The notes beneath the pieces are model-generated. The model saw only the letters and a program-made list of their open reading frames with translations, was not told the origin of the DNA and did no database searches. Below are positions 1-12,365 of a stretch of DNA of 64,000 nucleotides, one piece after another. A program made the position numbers and the translations under genes. The DNA comes from Prunus persica (lineage: Eukaryota; Streptophyta; Magnoliopsida; Rosales; Rosaceae). Where the stretch lies: contig NC_034013.1 of assembly GCF_000346465.2 (NCBI RefSeq), positions 18,411,624-18,475,623 of the forward strand. Direction: 5' to 3'. Each line of letters begins with the position of its first letter. The first letter of the stretch is position 1.

Positions 1-15
1 CTTAAGCAGGAAAGC

Positions 16-431
16 TGATGCAGCACGCATCGCTCATAATTTTCTGTTTCAGTTTGACAGGCGTAAGATGCGTAATTAATGTTCTAGGAAACTGTTTTAA
101 GCAAATATTTTTGTTTTCCTATTTCAATTAGAATTGGGAGTTTGGTTTAGGAAGTAAGTTTGTTTTCCTATTTCAGCTAGGGTTTGGAGTTTGGTTTGTT
201 TTCCCCAAGTATAAAAGCTATTTTATAGCTAATTGTAAGACAGTTTTTGACGTTGAATATTAAACTTAGAGAATTCTCTCTATTTTCCTATCAACTTGGT
301 ATTCCACTGGAATCAACAAGGCATAGAACCCTTTTGTTCTTGATTATTCTCATCTAGAGAATCAACAAGGATTGAAGGTTTATTGTGTTCTTTTGTATTC
401 TTCATCATTCTTGCTATTACATGCTGTGTCA
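16..431 (+). repeat. 5' LTR of the gypsy element
   Basis: A 416-bp repeat with TG...CA ends, matching 3458-3908 along its length. A TATA-like ATAAAAG at about 211 is the likely transcription signal. Relative to its partner it has an extra 11 bases (ATTTTATAGCT type) after the TATA box and lacks one copy of an internal duplication of about 50 bp. Confidence 0.92.
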
Positions 432-460
432 GTTGGTAATCAAACTCAGGTTTGTTTACC

Positions 461-1850
461 ATGCCGCCAAGGAGGGGACTTGGTGGAAGGGGCCGTGGTG
501 GAAACGATCAAGACAATTTTGAACGTTTGGCGCAGCAAATTGAGTACCTTACCCGATAGATGGAGACTTTAATGGTTCGTCAGCAACAGGAAGATGATTA
601 TGAGCATGAAACAAACCCTTTTAGCGAAGACAACCACATGGACAAGATTGGGCACAATGACAATTATGGTACGAGGTGTTGGGAAGGGTTTGAGAATTGA
701 TATTCCTGAATTTCATGGCAGCCTTCAACTTGAGGAATTTCTTGATTGGCTTAATTCTGTAGAAGAGGTACTAGAGTTTAAAGATGTTCATGAAAATATA
801 AAAGTTTCCCTTATAGCGACCAGATTTCGTGGGTGTGCTTCGGCATGGTGGCAGCAATTCAAGGCAACCCGTCTGCGGGAGGGAAAAGAGAAGATTGAAA
901 CTTGGGAAAAATTGAGAAAGCATATGCGGTCAACCTTTCTACCACCCAATTACTCAAAATTAGTGTATCAACAACTTCAAAATTTGAGACAAGGAAATCA
1001 TACGGTGGGTGAGTATACCACCGAATTTTATGAGTTGGTGGCTAGAAGTGACCTTGCTGAGACAGATGAGCAGTTAGAATCACGATATATTGGGGGCATG
1101 AGGGTGCAGTTTCAAGATACCTTGAACCTCTTCGATCCATTCTCAGTAGCGAAGGCACAACAAAGAGCCTTGCAATTGGAGAAACATATGAGTCGAAAGG
1201 CAAATAGTGGAGGGGCTTGGTCTGGAAATAGCCCAAATAACCGTGGTGGAGGAAGCAATTCAGCCCCTTTTCGTGCTTCTACTCCACTAGTTCAGAACCC
1301 GAAGTCATTTGTGAGTGATCCCCTCGGCAAGGCACAAACTGTGGGACCCAAACGTACTGCTTTTCGTTGTTTTAAGTGTGGGGAAACTGGACATTGTATG
1401 GCAGAATGCAAGAAAAGCGATAGAGTTGGTAAGGGTTTATTCATTGAACATGATGAAAATCAGTTACAAGAGTATCATGATTTCGAACATGGTCCGGTTT
1501 ATGATAATGAACCCAATGATGTTGTGGAGGAATATATGACCGAGGATGATGGCCCATTGCTCATGGTGAGAAAAACTTGTTTTACTCCTCGTGAAACTGA
1601 AGGTAGTGATGGATGGCTTCGCAATAATGTTTTCCAGTCCATTTGTACTATTGGTGGCAAGGTGTGCAAGTTGGTAATTGACCCCGGAAGTTGCGAAAAC
1701 ATAATATCTAAAGAAGCAATCAGGAAATTAGGCTTGGAAACACAACCACATCCCCACCCATATAAGCTTTCATGGCTGCAAAAGGGTACTGAAGTGAATG
1801 GGGTTAAGAAGGCTCTTGTTCCTTTCTCCATTGGAAAACTACAAAGATAA
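461..1850 (+). pseudogene. gypsy gag and start of protease, broken
   Basis: The probable gag start is the ATG at 461 (MPPRRG, Arg/Gly-rich). That frame meets a TAG near 557 and a frame change near 680, after which reading is open from about 690 to 1850. The open part has a retrotransposon gag core (SAWWQQFK, then TWEKLRKHM and FLPPNYSKLVYQQLQNLRQG) and a CCHC zinc knuckle CFKCGETGHCMAEC near 1378-1410. An aspartic protease start follows near 1672, LVIDPGSCENIIS. The usual catalytic D-S-G reads D-P-G here, so the protease is probably inactive. The rest of the protease continues in another frame, ending at about 2080. Confidence 0.85.
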
Positions 1851-3457
1851 AGTGTGGTGCAATGTTGTGCCGATGGATGCAGGACATATTTTACTGGGTA
1901 GACCATGGGAGTTTGATAGAGCTGTTGTGCATGACGGTAGGAAAAATACATATAGCTTCATGCTCAAAAATATTAAAGTTACTCTTTTGCCTACCAAAGA
2001 ACAGTTTCCGAAACGAACTCAAGAAAAGGGATCCGCTACTTCGTTGTCAATGAGAAGATTTATGGAGGTGGGGAAGATATGAATTGTCTATTTATAGCTT
2101 GGTAAAGAAGAGAAAGATGATGTGACAACTATCCCCGTGCCTGTGCAAGTGTTACTTGAGCAGTTTCGAGATGTTTTCCCGGGATGAAATGCCAAGCGAG
2201 TTGCCACCATTAAGGAATATCCAACACCAAATTGATTTAAGGCCTGGTGCAAGTTTACCTAATAGAACACACTACTGAATGAGTCCTAAAGAGCACAAAG
2301 AATTGCGTCGTCAAGTGGAGGAATTGCTAGAGAATGGTCATATTAGGCAGAGTATTAGCCCTTGTGCCGTTCCTGCCTTGCTTACACCAACGAAAGATGG
2401 CACATGGCGGATGTGTGTACACAGTCGTGCTATTAATAAAATTACGGTACGGTATCGTTTTCCCCTTCCTCGTTTAGATGATTGGATATATTAAGTGGTG
2501 CTACAATTATTAGCAAGCTGACCTTAAGAGTGGGTATCCTCAAATTCGGGTTAGAGAAGGAGATGAGTGGAAAACTACATTCAAAACTTGCGAAGGTTTG
2601 TATGAGTGGTTAATCATGCCCTTTGGCCTCTCTAATGCACCAAGTACATTCATGAGATGTTTCGTTTGTTTATTGGCAAGTTTTTGGTGGTTTATTTTGA
2701 TGACATTCTTATATATAGCCCGACAGCGGAATTGCATCTTAAACATTTGGAAGAAGTCCGGAGAGTACTGCGAAAAGAAAAATTTTATGCAGCAGCAAAA
2801 AAATATTCTTTTATGACAGATAAGGTGTTATTTCTTGGCTGTGCTGTCGAAAGATAAATTTTTTATGGATGATTCAAAGGTCGACGCAACGAAAAATTGG
2901 CTACTACTGCAAAACATACATGAAGACTGAAGGTTCCATGGGTTAGTATTATTTTATAGGCGCTTTATTCATAATTTTAGTACTATTATGGCACCCATAA
3001 CAGATTGCATGAAGCTTGGGAGGTTTGGTTTATCTGAAGAGGCTACAACTGCTTTTCACAAGATCAAACAAAAGCTTATTTCAGCACCCGTTTTAATTCT
3101 TCCAGATTTTAGCAAGACATTTGAGTTGCATTATGATGCATCTAAAGTGGGTATTGGGGCTATTTTAAGTCAAGAAGGATGACATGTAGCGTTTTATAGT
3201 GAGAAGCTCAACGGTTCGAAATTAAACTATAGCAAATATGATGTGGACTTTTATATGGTTGTTCAAGCTCTCAAGCACTGGAGTTCGTATCTGGCTCATA
3301 ATGAATTTATTTTATTCACTGATCATCACCTCAAGCTTCCTAGTCATCTATGTACTGCCGATGTGTTCAATGTCAAACATCACTTTCCTTACCACGGTGA
3401 TAGTTCTGACGAGGAAGATTTGAATTCGGGGACGAATTCTTCTCAACCTCGGGATGA
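1851..3457 (+). pseudogene. gypsy pol remnant: protease end, RT, RNase H, no integrase
   Basis: Fragments of one pol reading frame lie in different frames. The protease end has ILLGRPWEFD (about 1885). Reverse transcriptase begins near 2279 ([19 protein letters not shown]), continues with [26 protein letters not shown] and [14 protein letters not shown] (about 2616), and has the active-site YFDDILIYS near 2690. RNase H-like sequence is at about 3040-3330 ([16 protein letters not shown], then SYLAHNEFILFTDHH). The reading passes directly to a tail at 3336-3470 (LCTADVFNVKHHFPYHGDS), normally found after the integrase. Several stops and frame changes make it non-functional. Confidence 0.85.
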
Positions 3458-3908
3458 TGATGCAGCACACATCACTCATAATTTTTTGTTTTAATTTGAC
3501 AGGCGCAAGATGCGTAATTAATGTTCTAGGAATCTGTTTTAAGCAAATATTTTTGTTTTCCTATGTCAATTAGAATTGAGAGTTTAATTTAGGAAGTAAG
3601 TTTGTTTTCCTATTTCAATTAGAATTGGGAGTTTGGTTTAGGAAATAAGTTTGTTTTTCTATTTTAGCTAGGGTTTGGAGTTAGGTTTGTTTTCCCTAAG
3701 TATAAAAGCTAATTGTAAGACAATTTGTGACGTTGAATATTAAACTTAGAGAGTTCTCTCTATTTTCCTATCAACTTGGTATTCCGCTGGAATCAACAAG
3801 GCATAGAACCCGAGTTCTTGGTTATTCTCATCTAGAGAATCAACAAGGATTGAAGGTTTATTGTTTTCTTTGTATTCTTCATCATTCTTGCCATTACGTG
3901 CTGTGTCA
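3458..3908 (+). repeat. 3' LTR of the gypsy element
   Basis: A 451-bp partner of 16-431 with the same TG...CA ends. It is longer mainly because a block of about 50 bp (the GTTTGTTTTCCTATTTCAAT region) occurs twice in tandem at about 3599-3700. The target copy AAAGC follows at 3909-3913. The many substitutions between the two LTRs indicate an old insertion. Confidence 0.92.
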
Positions 3909-4067
3909 AAAGCTAAGATAATTCATTACCATTTCAAGAACGACTAATCCTATCATCCATGGTTAAGGGGATAAATCTCCTTTTCAATTCTTACCATGCT
4001 AAAAACTGTTGATGTATATTTGATAAAGTTACACTTTCTACTCTATATATAGCCTTCATATTTTTTT

Positions 4068-5807
4068 GGATTAACTACAGTAAACCTCCCAAACTATGGG
4101 AGTCATTACAAACTCATACCCAACGTTTATTGACCCGTTTGACCCTAAACCCTTTATTGACCCGTTTGACCAGTACACAAACTTCACAAAACCTTTCAAA
4201 ATACACCCTCATTAGGAAAACCATTAAAAAAATTTGTTAAATGTGTGGCAAAATTGAGTTCCAATTTTGAGCTGACGTGGCATCCACAGACTGAAAAGTT
4301 AATTTAAAAAAACTTATTAAATGAATGAAAAAAAAGGAAAAAAAAAAAGCTAAACCCATGTTCCTCCTTAATTTTCTCCCCCGCCCAAGACCCATACCCT
4401 TCACCGTCACCTCCCCACCGGACATCCGCCACCCACCCACCGTACCTCACAAGCCCACCATCATCCCAGCCACCACACCATACCCACAACCCACAAAACC
4501 TAGCTCCATCGCAACCCACAATCCCAACTCCGCAACAAACCCGAGTGGCTTCGACACCACCGTCTTTGTCAAGGCCATGCCATTGTCTTCACCGCCAAGT
4601 TCTTCGCCCACCACAACCTACAAGCCCAGCCCTGCAGCAAACCCGTCTTTGTCTCTCTAGTATAAATCTGGGTTTTGAGATGCTTTTGAAAACCCAAGTG
4701 GACTTCATCGCCTCAAGGCTAGAATTTGAATATCAACTGGAGATTTTTCAAAGAGATATAGATAAACCTTGTGGTCCATGAAGGTTAAACCACATATCTC
4801 CATCAACCCTAAACCACCACCCCCCACCAAACAACAAGACCAACACCAAAAGCAGCGAAAATAACAAAAACCCTTCTCTGCAATTGAGCAGCACCACAAA
4901 ACCCAGGTGGTCGGGGGCTCTTCTAAAGCTGGAGCCAAAGGCGCTCAAAAGGAGGACAATAAACTAAAGATATCGGTTTCTTTAACAAAAGAAGAGATTG
5001 TCAAAACCCACAGCAAACTTGTGAATTCCCATTTGGTTTGGTTCTAAACCCAGATCCCAAATCACCAAATTTGGGTTTGAGATAGAGACGGAGAGATAAA
5101 GAAGAAGGCTGGGGGCGGTAGAGAGCTGAGATGGGTCTGTTGGGGTATTTTTTTTGGGGGCTTGAGAAAAAAATCTTGTGGTTGCCGGGTGGGGGCTGTT
5201 GTGGCAGTGGCTTGTTGGGTGAGCTAGGTAAGAGGCGCTAGAGGGTTACAGGGGAAGTAGAGAGGTGGACAAAAAGATAGGGTGATTGATGATGGGGTGG
5301 GGCCGTTGGATATCTGAGAAACGGATGAGGTCTGAGGGAGATCGACGAGATGGAGATTCTTAGTGGTCCTGCCATGGGTTTAGGGGTTGGAGCTTCATGA
5401 GGGTTGTGGTTGCAGGCTGGGGTGAAGGGTGGCTGTGGGATGGGTTAGGGGGTTGGAGCTTGCAGGTGGTGGTCATGGGGAATGGGGGGAGAATAAGTCA
5501 ACAGGGGAGAGAGAGCGAGAGTAAGAGTTTTCTTTTTTTAATTTTTTTTTGGTTTTTAATATTTTTGAGTTTTTTTAATTAACTTAAATTTTTTTTATTT
5601 TTAAAATCCACATGGTATCCACCTCAGCAAAAAAAGCCACATCGGAGCAGCCACGTCATCACTTAACACCTTCACTAACGGTCTGACTAACAGAGTGGCT
5701 AATTTGTATGTTTTATGAAAGATCGGGTATGCCCGTGAAAAATTTAAAAGGTTGGCTACTAATTTAAAACAGCCCTTAAAGGTTGGGTACTTTTATGTAG
5801 TTAATCC
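4068..5807. mobile_element. Non-autonomous Mutator-like element, 1.74 kb
   Basis: The ends are inverted copies: GGATTAACTACA at 4068-4079 and its reverse complement at 5796-5807. They are flanked by an exact 9-bp target duplication TATTTTTTT (4059-4067 and 5808-5816), the length typical of Mutator-like elements. The terminal similarity extends loosely further in. The interior is low-complexity, C-rich in the left half and G-rich in the right, and shows no transposase motif. Two near copies of a TTTATTGACCCGTTTGACC segment lie at about 4126-4172. It sits downstream of exon 5 of the phosphoesterase gene, probably in its last intron. The class call rests on TSD length and end structure. Confidence 0.88.
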
Positions 5808-5905
5808 TATTTTTTTAGATGCACTCTTCTCCCTCTTGTTCCCACAGAAGCAGAAATAAATTGTATGAAATCATTATTGCAGAGGTAAGTGAGTTATGAA
5901 TGTAC

Positions 5906-8722
5906 CTGATACCATGAAGCACAGAATCCCAGCAGAAATGAGTATGACCAAACACATGACATGCAGATGGACTTCCTTCAACCCCATGGATAGACCTTAT
6001 ACGGAACTCAAGACAATCAGAACCGATAATCTTTGGAAGCTTTGGATAGAATAGCATCCTTTTCTCTGGGCACAGCTCTTGCCTGGCGACATGGTATGCA
6101 AGCAATTGTCACGCTAACAGAAGACTACTGACCGAATCCATAAACTTATTGACACATGAGATTCAGGGAAAGGACACAAGAACAATGCACACTAAAGTTA
6201 CAAGGAAAAAAAAGAAGAACGAAAGGTTAATTTGAAAATGGTTTTGACATTGGCCAAAATCCTTTTATATCAAGCAGGTTCAAAGTTTCCAACAATGGAA
6301 GCAACTAAGAATTCAGAACCAATGTGGCTTGGCTACTAACTACAGAACCAATAAACCCTAAACAGACAAAAGGGGACTTTCTTTTTTCTTCAGTTTTTGT
6401 ACCTGAACTGAAAGCCAATCAGCAACATATATGATCTGAGAAGCATTTTTCAAATATTTAAAGTGAGAAAGCAACTAGTCAGACTTAGTATTTTGGAAGG
6501 CATAAATCACGATCAACCTGACCTGGGAACAAAATGAGAAAATGTAATTATTTGGTTACATGTGTTCTGGATCTCCTTGATCACACTCTGATTCTTTTCA
6601 TTCATTGCATCAAAGTACAGGGCAAGTGAGATATCTCCATTTGACAGTTCCTTGGACCACTTGCATGCCTTGAAGTCCTTACATGCCTAAAAATTGAAAT
6701 AACGAAATATACATAAAAGCATCTATATATTGTTCTGCTCCCCTACATGATAAAGCAGCCATAATAACTGCAGCAATGTAAACTGACAAATCAAGCGCAT
6801 ATAAGGAACACAAATAAAACAGGCAACACAACAATACCAAACCAACAGATAAAAAGAGAGAGAATATAAACCTTCAGCACTACAGACATAAATGCAGACA
6901 GGACAAACAATCAATAAACAAGAAAAGAGAATAAAGAAGAAAGCCGAGGTCCTCCATTAAGGACTTTATGACACTATTATCAACTTGGTATGCTAATTAA
7001 GATTTTGTTCAGTCACGAACTCAAATAACATTGAGGACAGTAACAAGAATGAGAAAAGAGCAGAAAGTCCGTTATTGCACTTATATAGAGAAAGAATAGC
7101 TTCCAGCATGGAAACTTGTATATTATATTAGTCATCAAAATTCTTAACAGTATCATATATTGGTGATACAAGTAGAACTGATGGCCACATGCATTAGAAA
7201 TCTATAGCAAGTATAATTAAAAACAAGAACTGCAGAATCATGTTATGATCAAACTTTTTACAAATCTTACTAGGATAAAAGAAAGTGAATCACCATCTCC
7301 AAAGGCAAAACGTGGATGCTGGTTATTTCCTCCTCCCTATCAAAGCTCTGAAAAATAAGCAAGTCTATTAATTTATTTTATGCTATCTTAAGCGTTACTA
7401 AGATAAAGCCATCGATGGTCTGAGAGCTGAAAAACAACATAAAATTAAAATATATGTTAATAGACCAATCACCTCATGGTACCATGAGAACAAAGGAATG
7501 ATTCCTAAGCCATCTAAAACCATTGGACTGGTCTGAACTCCAAGTCCTCTACACGTGTCAAGCAATTTCTTTAATTTCTGATGGGAATCAAGCTGAAAAA
7601 AACAACCACACTGTTGAGCTAATGCTTTCACACATAGGAGGCAACCTTGCTATATCACATGAAGAAAATTGAACGAAAAGCATTGACATGAATCACATTC
7701 TGAACCAGATACAGCTATGCCATCATTAATATCATTAAAACTTGAATGTTAAGATGGCACGAACAGACCAACCAGCTTATCTGCATATCCCCATTGGCTT
7801 GTGAAGATGTTCTTTTGGTTTCATGGGTGACTATGCACTCCCTGAAACTGAGTGCAAAAAGGGTCATAACTCTCAGTTTAATCTGAGAAGAGACAAAATG
7901 CAGTCTCAGTGTTATTTGATTTCACATTCTCTTTACGGGATGGGTCACTAATGAAATTTCCCAACTTGCAACTAGAAATCTGGGCAGATCTGGTTAAAGG
8001 TCTCTTCTGCTTGCTTAAAGGCATCCTCGCAAAGTCATCATCAAAAGTCAAAGGAGCTGATTTCAAGTCTGCACTGGGTTAAAATCAATCCTAAATCCTA
8101 AACTAGGGAAATATTGGCTTGTTTTGACTCTCTAGCGAGTGGCTGCAGATCAAACAAACGAGCTCTACAGTGCTGTTATATGCAAGTATGATAAATATTA
8201 TGAACATGTACAGATGGATGTATATAACATTACAAGGTTAGCAATGAGATTCTGTGAACTATTGCAGTTGGAGGAGGTAGTGCATGCACCACAGAGGCCT
8301 GATAATTAAAGAATATTTCTCACATAAATTTCTCCCTCGTGACGGCACCAAAGGTCATGGTTGCCAGGCACATACAAGACATGCTCAAATCTGTCCTTCA
8401 AGAGAGACATTGTCACGATAAAGTTCTTGTACGTCTCAGCAACATCACCCGCAACAATAAGAACATCATTCTTGTATCTGACAGTTGGTAAGCACTTGAC
8501 CCATTCCATGTTCTCGGTATAGTCAGTGTGCAAGTCGGAAAGCACAAACACACGTAACCCAACAGCATCTCCAAGAGTAGAAGGCAAAATCTGAGGCCTT
8601 CTAAGGCAACCCCTCCGTATGTCTCTTCTATATTTACTTAATGCTATATGCTTTGAAATGTAGTTTGAATTACAGGTTTGTTGAGAAAAACTCAAGCAAT
8701 AAGGCGCAATGCTCACTACCAT
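5906..8722 (-). CDS. Calcineurin-like metallophosphoesterase, 3' exon not in window
   Basis: Proposed exons, read leftwards: 8722-8324, 7592-7473, 7347-7294, 6686-6523 and 6082-5906, all with GT/AG borders and consistent phase, giving about 305 residues. The metal-binding set of the family is present in order: SDLHTD (D63, H65), AGDVAE (D93), PGNHDLW (N121, H122), TFSHFVPR (H242) and FGHTHF (H292, H294). These enzymes use a two-metal centre to hydrolyse phosphoester bonds; the substrate cannot be read from sequence. The basic, serine-containing first 50 residues could be an organelle-targeting peptide. The start is the first ATG after a probable 5'UTR intron (8743-9127), with the leader exon at about 9128-9180. 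Exon 5 ends in phase 2 before GTACATTC, but no matching final exon is seen between it and base 1. It is either beyond the window, past about 5.6 kb of transposon sequence, or lost. Confidence 0.85.
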
Positions 8723-9127
8723 GTGGAGTGAAAGCTTTTGATCTGCAATGACACAATTGAAATTGTAATAGCCAATTCAATTAAATTGAAACAAATTAGC
8801 TACGTTAACGTTTGACCGACATTCTTTCTAATTTTCGTTTCCCTTTAATTTCTGGAATCAAAACTTTAAAACAGATTCCCATGTTGTGCCCTTATATTTT
8901 TAACCTAATCCTGGTACACTTCCTACATAATCAAAATTTAAGCCTACCCACTACCAATTAAACTGTCTAAACTCATCTGTCGAATCCCACCAAAAAAGAA
9001 GAAGAGAAAAAGACCTTCATCTGACTTTTGAAACAGTCCTGGAATTACAATTACAATAGCAGTACTAGTAGGCAGAGCTACTTTTCTATTTAAGTTAAAA
9101 AATTAAATGAGTGAGAGCCGTGAGTAC

Positions 9128-9200
9128 CTGAACTGAACCTCTGACTGAGAGAGTGCAAACGGACTGACTGAGTATCCGCGTGTATGTATGAACATAAAAG
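9128..9200 (-). promoter_or_regulatory. Probable 5' leader exon of the phosphoesterase gene
   Basis: Reading the minus strand, a leader ends TTCAG|GTACTC at 9128/9127, and a matching acceptor (TGCAG) precedes the first ATG exon at 8742. The transcription start would lie just above about 9200. This is a splice-signal inference only. Confidence 0.4.
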
Positions 9201-11568
9201 AGGACCGGGACTACCCGCTTGTATTGGGTTCGGGTCAATCGGATTAGCAGATCCTGCCCGCTATTATCAAACTTCTGTTTTGGGTTACATGGGGCCAAGG
9301 CCCAAACAATAAAGTGCATACTAGCTTCATCTAAACCAAATTAAACTCTTCACATTAAAATTTGATGACCTATGTGGCAATTTAAAAAGGTTTATTTGCA
9401 ACTTGAATAATTTTTGCTCCAACAAACTCTTCAATTAAATTAACGAAATATAATGGAAAAGAATGAAAAATATGAAAAATGTGAGGTAAAGAAAAGAAAT
9501 GGGGAGAAAGGTTTCTTACACACACAAACTACCACGGTGTCATAGAGGTTCGAATCTAAGACCACTAGTCTACAAGTCAAGGCCCTTTTTCATCGGGTTT
9601 GACACTGTTTGTAGAGAGTTTTGGTATTAAAATAAGAGTTTTGGACTGGGCACTCATCTGTTGACAAGATATAGGCTTTTCACTCTATAACTAACAAGTA
9701 AAATATTGCATTTTCAGATATATAGCACTTTCACTCTATAACTTACTAGTAAGATATAAGCTCATTTCAATCCTAAACAAGTCTTTTCATAAGGAGTGCC
9801 CTAAACTTTTGATAGTAAGACCCTAAATTCTAAACCCTAAATCCTAAACAAATGGAAAGCATGCAATGCTAATGCACAAGGACAAGGTACTGTAAAGGAA
9901 TGCATTCCATGTCAATTCGCAACAAAGGGAATGCATGTGATGTCAAGGCCCATTTAATTAGTGCCTTTAATTCGAAGGCAGATCAACGCAAGTAAGGGCC
10001 AAGGCACGATATAGGAACACTGGCGGACCCATAGAGGTGTAAGGAGGTGTAGCTGCACCTCCTCTGCAGGAAAAAGCTTTGAAGTCGCCAGAGTTTACCC
10101 ATAAGCTCTGCCTTGGAGGTGCCCACCACCTATTCGAATAAATGCCTTAGCAACCGAGCGACTTGTTCTTTTCTTATTGTGATGATGCGCTGTTTTTTTC
10201 TTTATTGCGATGAGGCCCAAAAAATCTAAGGTTGAGTCCAAATATATTTCTAGCCCAGTACAACACCACTCGGGAAGAAATCCGACTTGGATACCCAAGA
10301 GTTAGTCATATGCGCTTGCACACGTGCCATACCAAGCAAATATGCAACATGCCACGCAGAAAGGTCGTAACAAAAATGTACTGGTTCAATGAACCCATGC
10401 CCATTATCCTGTCAAGCGCCATTTTGGCCCCGCCGTAGCCCTTACAAAATGGCAAAGCTCGAGTACAAGCAAGCCAAATAACACGCCACGCCAAGTGAAA
10501 AATCTTTATTTTGCACCAAGCCACGCTACAAGCTTAAGTGGGCCCAAGCCACGAGAATGTTTAGGGCTTGCTGAGCGGGTTGTAGTATGGATGATTACAA
10601 GCATTCATGAGGCCCATTGATGGGCCAATAAGTGGAAGTTTTGGGTTGCTTGGGAGCCTCAAAACTCAAGCCAATTTCTTGAGCCCAAATATGTGGGTAA
10701 ACATGAAAGAGAGAAAAATGTAGCTCATTACCTTAGAAAATTGGTTCATCACCTTAGTAAAAATAGTCCATCATTTTAGAAAGTTGGCACATCCCCTTAG
10801 TAAACTAGCCATCACCTTAGGAAATGGCCCAAGTGACTTAGAAAATATTTTAAAGTCTTCAGCACATGGCTAGAGACAGAACCACAATAGACCATCTAAA
10901 GAACCAAAAGGTATTTGCGTGTACAGGTTGCTGGGAGTCTTCAGCACATGGCCAAAGACAAACCCAACACAAGCCATCTGAAAAATCAAAGGATACTTGA
11001 GCAAAACACCCTCCAGACCAACGCCATTACCCATTCCTTTATCCCACTTGCTCTTGCAATAAAATGAAGGAGAAAAGAAGGAGAAATGGTATTCCAGAAT
11101 AAGAGATGGTCGAAGGGACAGTTGCGAGAAGGCTCTGGAGCCTCCAAAAATCTTGTCTCTGTGTGTTTGGACTGAGAATGATTTCACAAAATAGAGATGA
11201 ATCAAAGGAAGATAAGAGAAATGGAGGTGGAGACTTGGCTGATTTGGGAAGAACCAGCTAGGGTTTCTTAGGAAGAATGAGCTTTCAGCGCCTATAAAAG
11301 AGGCATCTCTTACCCATCATCTAACCACACATCTAGAGAGAGCAAGCATCCACTCTCACTACTTGAACCCTTCAATTTCGAGCCATATTCTTCAATTTCA
11401 TCTCCTTTTCTCTTTTGGCAAAACACTCAACAGCTTGATGAAGTTTTCGTCAAGCTGCCGGAAATTTACTAAAACCACCCATTCTTCCATCTTCTTCCTC
11501 TCTCATCTTAATTATTTATGGGAATGTAAATAACATTTCTCATAATAAATCACTATTTTTTGTTTTTT
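9201..11568. other. Intergenic DNA with repeat debris, no gene seen
   Basis: No convincing coding region. Contents: a fragment of satellite B-like sequence (about 9664-9755), and a stretch from about 9880 whose CTGGCGGACCCATAGAGG motif (about 10020) looks transposon-derived. A diverged tandem duplication of about 80 bp starts GTCTTCAGCACATGGC (10855 and 10937). A TATA-like CCTATAAAAGAGG at 11291 is followed by a CT-rich leader-like region, and polyadenylation-like AATAAA stretches lie near 11540. The last part could be a degenerate LTR or an old promoter; neither border could be defined. Confidence 0.45.
9664..9755 (+). repeat. Isolated satellite B-like fragment
   Basis: This stretch (ATAGGCTTTTCACTCTATAA, then AAAATATTGCATTTTCAGAT, then ACTCTATAACTTACTAGTAA) is a diverged copy, about one monomer long, of the 102-bp satellite that fills 38.5-61.5 kb. 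It lies 29 kb away from the main array. Confidence 0.75.
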
Positions 11569-12365
11569 GGCTTATTTGTTGAAATGCCCTATGTGGTTTT
11601 CAAATAGTCTAAGTTTGCCCCCTATGTTCCTTGAACTTCCATTATGTGACCAAAGTTGCCCCATTCAGTTGAAGTGGCATGGGTATTTTGGTAATTTAAC
11701 TATTAAAAATTAAAAAAGCTTGAAATTATTTTAAATAGGTAAAAAAATAAGGATAAAATGTCCTTTTTTTAATCCATAATCGTCAACTCCCACCATCTTC
11801 TCCCTCATCTCAGCCAGCCCCACCAATCAACCAACCCACACCCAGAAAAAATCCACCCCACCTTCTCCTCTCTCTCTCTCTCTCTCTCTCGTCAACCCCT
11901 CCCCCCAATTGTCAAAAGGCTCATAACCCACAAATAAAATCACTAAATTGACTTCAAATTTCGCATATGTGACAGTCCAAATCTCCCTCGGTGGCTGCCA
12001 AAGAAAGAGAAAGAATTGGGAGGAGAGAGACATATGGTGAATTGTTGGTTAGGGTTTGATGATGTCGAAGAGAGAAGGAGAGGGTGGAGGGCGAGTTGGA
12101 TTTTTAGCTACCAGAGAGAGAGAGAGAAGGAGGAAGAGATACTAGAATTTTTTTTGGTACCTTTGTTTTGACAGGGGAATGGGGAGGAGGAAAGAGGTTG
12201 TTTGGTTGGTTGGGCAGTAGGGCTGGTTGAGATGAGAAAGAAGGTGGTAGGGCTGACGATTGAGGGAGAAAAAAAGAGGAGTTATTTTTATCTTAATTCT
12301 ATTTTAAATAATTTTAAACATATTTTTATATTTATTTTGAATTTTAAATTTTTGAATAATTAAAT

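Larger units (their letters stand above)
16..3908 (+). mobile_element. Degenerate Ty3/gypsy LTR retrotransposon, integrase lost
   Basis: A complete insertion: direct repeats at 16-431 and 3458-3908, both beginning TGATGCAGC and ending GTGTCA, are flanked by an exact 5-bp target duplication AAAGC (11-15 and 3909-3913). The interior is only about 3.0 kb and reads gag, protease, reverse transcriptase and RNase H in the usual gypsy order, broken by stops and frame changes. After RNase H (about 3330) the frame runs straight into what looks like the C-terminal pol tail, with no room for an integrase, so that domain has been deleted. The primer site after the 5' LTR (433-445, TTGGTAATC...) is only a rough match to the usual initiator-Met tRNA type. 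It cannot move by itself. Confidence in element and borders is high; the lineage within Ty3/gypsy was not determined. Confidence 0.93.

Noticed and set aside
4325..4660. Pro/Thr-rich open frame of 111 codons
   Set aside because: It comes from C-rich low-complexity DNA inside the 1.74-kb MULE, with no domain and no splice context.
9531..9585. GGTTCGAATC-like word (about 9547) suggesting a tRNA T-loop
   Set aside because: No matching acceptor, D or anticodon stems could be found around it.
10018..11568. Possible solo LTR with TATA box and polyadenylation-like sites
   Set aside because: No TG/CA ends or target duplication could be placed, so it is only described as repeat debris.
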